From Paracoccus seriniphilus (GTDB taxonomy: Bacteria > Pseudomonadota > Alphaproteobacteria > Rhodobacterales > Rhodobacteraceae), in assembly GCF_028553745.1 (NCBI RefSeq), contig NZ_CP067132.1:1-64000 (forward strand): 64,000 nucleotides of DNA, given 5' to 3'. Shown here piece after piece: positions 59,162 through 64,000 of this stretch; the first letter of the stretch is position 1; each line of letters starts with the position of its first letter. The notes under the pieces were generated by a model. It made no database searches. It saw only the letters and a list, made by a program, of their open reading frames with translations, and was not told the origin of the DNA. The position numbers and the translations under genes are program-made.

Positions 59162-60472
59162 TTACGGGAAAGTGCCGGGCATCAATGTCCGGGGCAGCCA
59201 CAGGGCCAGATCCGGGAAGACGATGACCAGGATGAGGATCAGCAGCATGGGCACCAGAATGATGACCACATCCCGCATGACCTGCACGACATTCATGCCC
59301 CCGATGGCTGCCGATATCAGCAGGCATAAGCCATAGGGTGGCGTGACCAGTCCGAAGGCCAGCGAGATGATCCCGATGATTGCAAAGACGACAGGGTGGA
59401 TGTCCGCGGCATTGGCGACCGGCAGCAGGACTGTGCCCAGAATGATGATCGTCGGAATGGCATCGATGAACAGGCCGAAGAACAGGAACAGCGCGGCAAT
59501 CACCAGCGCGGTGCCAAAGCTGCCGAACTCCATCGCCGTCATGAAGCCGACAATCAGGCGAGGCACCTGGAAAAAGGCCAGCATCCAGCCAAAGGCCGAC
59601 GCTGTACCGATGGCAAACAGCGAAATCGCGGCAAAGCGCCCCGTGTCGTAAAAGACATGCCCCAGATCGCGGATGCTTACGGTGCGATAGACGAACATGC
59701 CCAGAAACAGCGCATAGGCGGCGGCGATGATGGCGCTTTCGGTCGGGGTCACGATGCCGCCGACGATGCCGCCAACCACAAGAACCGGGGTCAACAGCGC
59801 CAGAAACGAGCCGCGGATCGCCTGCCACAGGTCCAGCAGGGTCGGGCGGCCCTCGGTGGGATAGTCATAGACCCTGGCATAGCCATAGACCGTGCACATC
59901 AGTGCCAGTCCGATCATCAGTCCCGGAATTGCGCCGGCCAGGAACAAGGCGCCGACCGAAACCTGCATGACGCCTCCCCAGACGACCATCAGGATGCTGG
60001 GCGGAATGATGACCCCCATCACGGATGAGCAGGCTGTCAGGGCAATCGCGAAACGCCGGTCATAGCCTTCCTTGACCATGGCCGGGATCAGGATCTTTCC
60101 ACAGCCCGCCGCATCTGCGGTCGAGGACCCGGAAATACCGGCAAACAGCATCGAGACGGCGACATTCACATGGCCCAGCCCGCCCGGCATCCAGCCGGTC
60201 AGAACGCGCGCCAGCTGAATCAGCCGATCGGTGATCTTGCCCGAATTCATCAGGTTCGCGGCCAGCAGAAAGAAGGGAACGGCCAGCAGGATGAAGGAAT
60301 TGTAGGATTGGAACATCCGGTCCAGGACGATGAAGGGCGTCAGCCGCAGGTCCATCACGACCAGAGGAACCGTTGCGATGCCCAGGGCAAAGGCAACCGG
60401 CACCCGGATCAGCACCAGAAAGATGAAGCTGCCCACCAGAATGGCGCAGGCCAGCGCGGTTGAAACGATCAT
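59162..60472 (-). CDS. dctM: TRAP transporter large permease (DctM family), second system
   Basis: 436 aa, about twelve membrane segments. DctM marks: LLAVPFFLLAANLMNSGKITDRLIQLARVLTGWMPGGLGHVNVAVSMLFAGISGSSTADAAGCGKI (about 57-121), GVIIPPSILMVVWGG (about 148-162) and VTPPYGLCLLISAA near the C-terminus. Overlaps dctQ by four bases. Ligand unknown. Confidence 0.94.
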   Translation of the reverse strand: MIVSTALACAILVGSFIFLVLIRVPVAFALGIATVPLVVMDLRLTPFIVLDRMFQSYNSFILLAVPFFLLAANLMNSGKITDRLIQLARVLTGWMPGGLGHVNVAVSMLFAGISGSSTADAAGCGKILIPAMVKEGYDRRFAIALTACSSVMGVIIPPSILMVVWGGVMQVSVGALFLAGAIPGLMIGLALMCTVYGYARVYDYPTEGRPTLLDLWQAIRGSFLALLTPVLVVGGIVGGIVTPTESAIIAAAYALFLGMFVYRTVSIRDLGHVFYDTGRFAAISLFAIGTASAFGWMLAFFQVPRLIVGFMTAMEFGSFGTALVIAALFLFFGLFIDAIPTIIILGTVLLPVANAADIHPVVFAIIGIISLAFGLVTPPYGLCLLISAAIGGMNVVQVMRDVVIILVPMLLILILVIVFPDLALWLPRTLMPGTFP

Positions 60473-60960
60473 GATGTCACCTTGGTGCTGTCGCGGTAGA
60501 CGCCGATGACCTGTTTCAGCCGTACCAGTGCAAAGACGGCCCAGACCGCCCCGGCCAGCGGAACGGAAACAAAGGTTACCAGCTTGTTGGCGCGCATCAT
60601 GGTGGAATGCTGCAGCGCTCCGAATTTTGCGTATTCGATGCCATACCAGGCAAAGACCAGTGCGAAGGCAATGATCAGGACCAGAACCACACCCTTTTGC
60701 AGCAATATGCCCAAGGGGCTGGTGGCATCGGGCAGAACCTGCACATCAAAATGCGTGCCATCCCAGACCGCGACCATCGAGCCGATCATCACGATCCAGA
60801 CAAAGATGAAGGTCGCAAGCTCTTCGGTCCACAGATAGACTGGCAGGAAACCGGAATATCGCGCAATCACCTGCATGCCGACCGGGATTGCCAGGGCTGC
60901 AACCAGCACCCCCAAAGTGACTCTCAGACAGTTGCAAAACGTGTCGATCGCCTTTTCCAT
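60469..60960 (-). CDS. dctQ: TRAP transporter small permease (DctQ family), second system
   Basis: 163 aa with four membrane segments (about 12-30, 45-63, 85-105, 125-143) and the DctQ-type YLWTEELATFIFVWIVMIGSMVAVWDGTHFDVQVLPD segment. Lies between dctP and dctM of the 59-62 kb operon. Confidence 0.92.
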   Translation of the reverse strand: MEKAIDTFCNCLRVTLGVLVAALAIPVGMQVIARYSGFLPVYLWTEELATFIFVWIVMIGSMVAVWDGTHFDVQVLPDATSPLGILLQKGVVLVLIIAFALVFAWYGIEYAKFGALQHSTMMRANKLVTFVSVPLAGAVWAVFALVRLKQVIGVYRDSTKVTS

Positions 60961-60994
60961 CGTCTTTCGCCTTATATGGGGAGCAGACCAGTCA

Positions 60995-61053
60995 CCGGCC
61001 GCAGCCGTCCCCTGTCCAGAGGATTTGCGTGAACAGGGGGGCTGTCCGGCCGG
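60995..61053 (-). other. Long intercistronic hairpin after dctP, second system
   Basis: CCGGCC (60995-61000) pairs with GGCCGG (61048-61053), CAGCC (61002-61006) with GGCTG (61040-61044), CCCCTGT (61009-61015) with ACAGGGG (61033-61039). The result is a long imperfect stem directly after the dctP stop on the minus strand. Confidence 0.68.
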
Positions 61054-61056
61054 GGC

Positions 61057-62058
61057 TTACTTGGCGCGGATTGCTTCCAGCAGTTCCGTCGCGCCCAACT
61101 CGGCGGCATAAGCGTCCTGAACCGGTGCGACCATCTCCAGCAGTTGCTCGCGATTGGCAAATTCATGCACGGTCAGCTGGCCGGCATCGACCATTTCCTG
61201 CAGCTTTTGCCCGTCTTCGCGGGATTCCAGCTCGCGTCCGAATGCACCGGCTTCGACGCCAGCCTTCAGAACGGCCTGTTGCAGCGGATCGGGCAGCTTG
61301 CGGAAGGTCTTGCCGCTCATGACGATGGGCCGCACCGTAATGGCATGTTTGGTCAGGGTGACATGGGGGGCGACTTCGTAGAACTTGAGGTTCTGGATGC
61401 TGGCCGCTTCGTTTTCGAACCCAGCGATCACGCCGGTCTGGATGGCGTTATAGACCTCGTTGTAGGCAATCGCCGAGGGTGCTGCCGTCAGCGCCGAGAA
61501 GATCTGTGCCTGTATCGGGGCACCCATGACACGCATCTTGAAACCTGCCAGCTGTTCCAGATTCTCTATGGGCTCCTTCGAGATCACATTGCGCACGCCG
61601 CCGCCGGTATAGCCGATCACCATGATGTCTGCCTTTTCGAGCAGTTCATCTTCAAGCGGCTTCAGGACATCGCTGGACAGCGTGGCTTCCCAGTGGTCCT
61701 GATCGCGAAACAGGAAGGGCATGTCCATCAACGGTATCGAGGGCGCAAAGGTGGCCATGTTCGAAGGTGCCATGATCGTATAATCGATCGCCACACCTTG
61801 CTGCAGGAATGTGACGTAATCGGCTTCGACACCCAGTTCGCCATTCAGGCGGAGGTCAAAGACCACATCGCCGTCATAATATTCATCGACCAGTTCGGCG
61901 AATTTTTCCATGGTCTTGGTAAAGGCATGCTGTTCATCGAACATGCTGGCACCGCGAAGGGTGATCTCCTGCGCCGAAACTGCGGTCGTGCCCGCCATGC
62001 AAAGGCCGACCAATGTGGCCGCGCGTGTCAGATTCCTTGCCGATTTGAAGATTGTCAT
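61057..62058 (-). CDS. dctP: TRAP transporter substrate-binding protein (DctP family), second system
   Basis: 333 aa, the usual DctP length, with a Sec signal peptide about 1-29 (TTAVSAQE). Unlike the first DctP it has no twin-arginine motif. Core: GASMFDEQHAFTKTMEKFAELV, FDLRLNGELGVEADYVTFLQQG, the ligand-arginine region LAGFKMRVMGAPIQAQIFSALTAAPSAIAYNEVYNAIQTGVIAGFENE. GGGAGGAA precedes the ATG. Ligand probably an organic acid; not identifiable. Confidence 0.92.
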   Translation of the reverse strand: MTIFKSARNLTRAATLVGLCMAGTTAVSAQEITLRGASMFDEQHAFTKTMEKFAELVDEYYDGDVVFDLRLNGELGVEADYVTFLQQGVAIDYTIMAPSNMATFAPSIPLMDMPFLFRDQDHWEATLSSDVLKPLEDELLEKADIMVIGYTGGGVRNVISKEPIENLEQLAGFKMRVMGAPIQAQIFSALTAAPSAIAYNEVYNAIQTGVIAGFENEAASIQNLKFYEVAPHVTLTKHAITVRPIVMSGKTFRKLPDPLQQAVLKAGVEAGAFGRELESREDGQKLQEMVDAGQLTVHEFANREQLLEMVAPVQDAYAAELGATELLEAIRAK

Positions 62059-62199
62059 ATGTTCCTCCCTGAAACATGTCGCTGGCGCGAAATGCATTCG
62101 TCACCATTTGTGGAAGGGGCAGGGCACATGTCCTTGGCGGATCGTTGTTGATATGTCCTGCCACCCGGATTGCCGTTCGGATCATCGGCATTCAGTCGC

Positions 62200-62224
62200 G
62201 GAACCGGTCTCTCCTCCCGGTTCC
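62200..62224 (-). other. Hairpin between SDR and dctP genes
   Basis: GGAACCGG (62200-62207), nine-base loop, CCGGTTCC (62217-62224), eight perfect pairs, in the 180-base gap after the SDR gene. No T-run on the minus strand. It could be a terminator, which would give dctPQM its own promoter, or an mRNA-processing element. I see no other clear feature in the gap. Confidence 0.55.
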
Positions 62225-62238
62225 ACCCCTTGCAGGTC

Positions 62239-62982
62239 CTAGCTGAACAGGACGCCGCCATTGATGTCGACATTCACGCCGGTCATGAAGGATGATTCTT
62301 CCGAGGCCAGGAACGCGACAAGATTGGCGATGTCTTCAGGGCGTCCCTGACGCTTGACCGGGGCCGAGGCCTCAAAGCCTCTTCTGGCTTCATCCTTGGT
62401 GTGGATGTTGTGAAAATCGGTATCGACCATGCCGGGGCACAGCGCATTGACGCGGATATCAGGGCCAAGCTCCTTGGCCAGCCCGCGCGTCATGGTCATG
62501 ACCGCGCCTTTCGACGTGGCATAGGCCACCGATCCCGGTCCACCGCCGTCGCGACCTGCCTGGCTGGCCAGATTGACGATGGCACCGGTTTTCATATGCG
62601 GCAGCACCGCCTGGGTCATCATGAAGACGCTGGTCAGGTTCAGATCCATCACCGCCTGCCAATGCGACAATGGCATTTCCGCTATGGTCTTGCGCGCGAT
62701 CATGCCGCCCGAATTATTGACCAGGATCTCGATGCTGCCGAAACGTTCCACTGCGGCCCCGACCAGCGCGTCCACACCGTCCTGCGCACTCAGATCAGCC
62801 TGCAGGGCAATCGCATTGCCGCCCGCTTCGGTGATCTGGGCAACCGTGGCATCGGCGCCATCGCTGCTGGCGAAATAGCTGATGACGACATTCGCGCCTT
62901 CTTGGGCCAACCTAATGGCGCAGGCGCGCCCAATGTCGCGACCGCCACCGGTCACAATCGCTGTCTTGCCGCCCAGTTTCAT
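62239..62982 (-). CDS. Short-chain dehydrogenase/reductase at the head of the second TRAP operon
   Basis: SDR of 247 aa. Cofactor motif [27 protein letters not shown] (about 10-36), NNSGG, catalytic serine in [25 protein letters not shown] with YxxxK, and the end [11 protein letters not shown]. The GGGRDIG wording differs from the common GGxxGIG. ATG at 62982 follows AAGGGAAG. Together with the TRAP system it suggests uptake and oxidation of a hydroxy acid or polyol. Divergent from the GntR regulator. Confidence 0.87.
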   Translation of the reverse strand: MKLGGKTAIVTGGGRDIGRACAIRLAQEGANVVISYFASSDGADATVAQITEAGGNAIALQADLSAQDGVDALVGAAVERFGSIEILVNNSGGMIARKTIAEMPLSHWQAVMDLNLTSVFMMTQAVLPHMKTGAIVNLASQAGRDGGGPGSVAYATSKGAVMTMTRGLAKELGPDIRVNALCPGMVDTDFHNIHTKDEARRGFEASAPVKRQGRPEDIANLVAFLASEESSFMTGVNVDINGGVLFS

Positions 62983-63040
62983 ATGACTTCCCTTTTCCCT
63001 GTGCTCCGGATGGAACCCCACCCGAATCGCTCCTCGTCAA

Positions 63041-63074
63041 ACTGGTATACTAGTAATTGAACTGGAATACTAGT
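63041..63074. promoter_or_regulatory. Paired GntR/FCD-type operators
   Basis: ACTGGTATACTAGT (63041-63054) and ACTGGAATACTAGT (63061-63074) are direct repeats of a near-palindrome with a 20-base period. The core TGGTnnnACTA fits FadR/FCD-type sites. They lie between the divergent SDR and gntR genes. Confidence 0.75.
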
Positions 63075-63173
63075 CTTTCTTGCATCTTCCATGCTATGGC
63101 TGGGGCAGCGGTTGGCTTGCTGGAATTCTTGAGTCCAAGCGCCTATATGTTCGCGACTTTAGAGGATGATGGC

Positions 63174-63866
63174 ATGGAGCAGCTGAAACTGACCGGTGAG
63201 CGACGAACCAGTGTCGACGAGATTTTCGAGTATCTGCATGAAGAAATCGTCACGCTGAACCTGCGCCCCGGAGACAAGATTTCCGAAGCCGAGATCGCGG
63301 CCAAATTCGGCGTGTCGCGCCAGCCGGTGCGCGACGCATTCAGCCGTCTGTCCAACCTTGACCTGCTGCTGATCCGCCCTCAGCGCGCAACCGAGGTCAA
63401 ACGCTTTTCGGCCAAGGCAATCCGGAAATCGCGTTTCGTGCGTGCCGCAGTCGAGGCCGAAGTGCTGCGCCGCGCCGCAGCGCTTTGCACCGATGAGGAT
63501 GCCCGGCTGCTGGATCAGGCCCTGGCGGAACAGCGCAATGCCATGGAGGCAGGTGATTTCGAGACCTTCGGCAATCTGGACTATGCGTTTCACCACCGGC
63601 TGTGTCAGATCGCGCAAACCGAATTCGCCTTTGACATCATCTCGACCGAAAAGGCCAAGGTGGATCGGTTGTGCATGCTTGGATTGTCCAAGGAGAACCG
63701 GATGCCGCAATTGCTGCGGGACCACCAGGCCATTGCCGATGCGGTCAAGGATGGCGACAGCGAAAGGGCGGTCAAGGCCGCGATGCATCATCTGTCGCGA
63801 CTGGATTCCACCATCGCCGAAATCTCTGCAACCAACGCCAGCTATTTTGACCACGAGGTCGATTGA
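63174..63866 (+). CDS. GntR-family transcriptional regulator with FCD domain
   Basis: 230 aa. Winged helix-turn-helix IFEYLHEEIVTLNLRPGDKISEAEIAAKFGVSRQPVRDAFSRLSNLDLLLIRPQRATEV (about 14-72) and an all-helical FCD domain with the metal/ligand histidines in FGNLDYAFHHRLCQIA and HQAIADAVKDGDSERAVKAAMHHLSRL. ATG at 63174 follows AGAGG by eight bases; an ATG at 63147 is also in frame. Probably controls the divergent SDR-TRAP operon, with the TRAP substrate or its metabolite as effector (inference). Confidence 0.9.
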   Translation: MEQLKLTGERRTSVDEIFEYLHEEIVTLNLRPGDKISEAEIAAKFGVSRQPVRDAFSRLSNLDLLLIRPQRATEVKRFSAKAIRKSRFVRAAVEAEVLRRAAALCTDEDARLLDQALAEQRNAMEAGDFETFGNLDYAFHHRLCQIAQTEFAFDIISTEKAKVDRLCMLGLSKENRMPQLLRDHQAIADAVKDGDSERAVKAAMHHLSRLDSTIAEISATNASYFDHEVD

Positions 63867-63933
63867 CCCCGCCCTTCAGTCGCAGCGCTCACAGCTCTGC
63901 AAGGGCGTAACGGTTCGAGTGAATGTCCATAGA

Positions 63934-64000
63934 ATGTCAGATATATCGTCCACAATCAAAGAGCTGTCCGATCATCTTGACAATCTGTATGAACAGTCCG
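63934..64000 (+). CDS. Possible start of a further gene, cut by window end
   Basis: From ATG at 63934 a frame reads MSDISSTIKELSDHLDNLYE and stays open to the last base. The composition is protein-like, but a neighbouring frame from 63923 is also open and no strong ribosome-binding site is seen. Too short to name. Confidence 0.3.
   Translation, partial: MSDISSTIKELSDHLDNLYEQS

Noticed and set aside
1..64000. CRISPR arrays, tRNA or rRNA genes, insertion sequences, prophage or replication genes
   Set aside because: I saw no regularly spaced repeats, no tRNA-like cloverleaf with the conserved TTCGA arm, no transposase or integrase proteins and no rep/par genes. A tRNAscan and IS search would be needed for certainty.

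Overview
The window reads as GC-rich DNA from an alphaproteobacterium of the Rhodobacteraceae, most likely Paracoccus or a close relative. The basis is codon and base style, the type of transporters, and a suyA-suyB-slcC-comC-suyZ set like the one described in Paracoccus pantotrophus. I could run no database search. It is an uninterrupted catabolic region: about 58 protein genes, almost all in transporter-led operons with their own local regulator. I saw no rRNA, tRNA, CRISPR array, insertion sequence, replication gene or attachment site. No gap between genes exceeds 300 bases.

Layout. (1) 1-8745: a partial LysR regulator divergent from a livGFKHM-type ABC importer operon that runs on into acyl-CoA dehydrogenase, zinc-less MDR oxidoreductase and acyl-CoA ligase genes; a lone fumarylacetoacetate-hydrolase-family gene follows on the minus strand. 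(2) 9704-15080: five overlapping genes for an AfuA/PhnS-like ABC importer plus a metallo-beta-lactamase-fold hydrolase and a histidine phosphatase, suggesting import and dephosphorylation of an organophosphate. (3) 15148-22491: a LacI regulator, a TctCBA tripartite tricarboxylate transporter (TTT), an enolase-superfamily enzyme and an IlvD/Edd sugar-acid dehydratase; two promoters share the operator core TCGTAGCGCTA.

(4) 22656-38665: an organosulfonate island. A LacI regulator faces a TRAP transporter operon with hpsN, hpsO and hpsP homologues (dihydroxypropanesulfonate to sulfolactate). A GntR regulator faces suyAB, a TTT with a fused TctA-TctB protein, slcC, comC and the exporter suyZ. Together they would take up dihydroxypropanesulfonate and sulfolactate, convert both to (R)-sulfolactate, cleave it to pyruvate and sulfite, and export sulfite. 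(5) 38684-44955: an IclR regulator divergent from a second TctCBA set, an HpcH/HpaI aldolase and a succinate-semialdehyde-type dehydrogenase.

(6) 44983-58909: the most unusual part. A ten-gene minus-strand operon encodes a sugar ABC importer, three short-chain dehydrogenases, a diketo-deoxy-acid hydrolase, a diverged enolase paralogue and an APH-fold kinase. The neighbouring LacI gene (54918-55910) probably controls this operon and a fourth TTT operon, because both promoters carry the same -35 box and the same operator at identical spacing. The enolase keeps metal-, phosphate- and lysine-catalytic residues but has lost residues around the C3 side of the substrate. I propose a kinase/enolase dehydration of a sugar acid as a hypothesis. 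(7) 59162-63866: a second TRAP transporter operon headed by a short-chain dehydrogenase, divergent from an FCD-type GntR regulator, with paired operators between them.

A recurring detail is a strong GC-rich hairpin between the solute-binding-protein gene and the next transporter gene in six separate operons.
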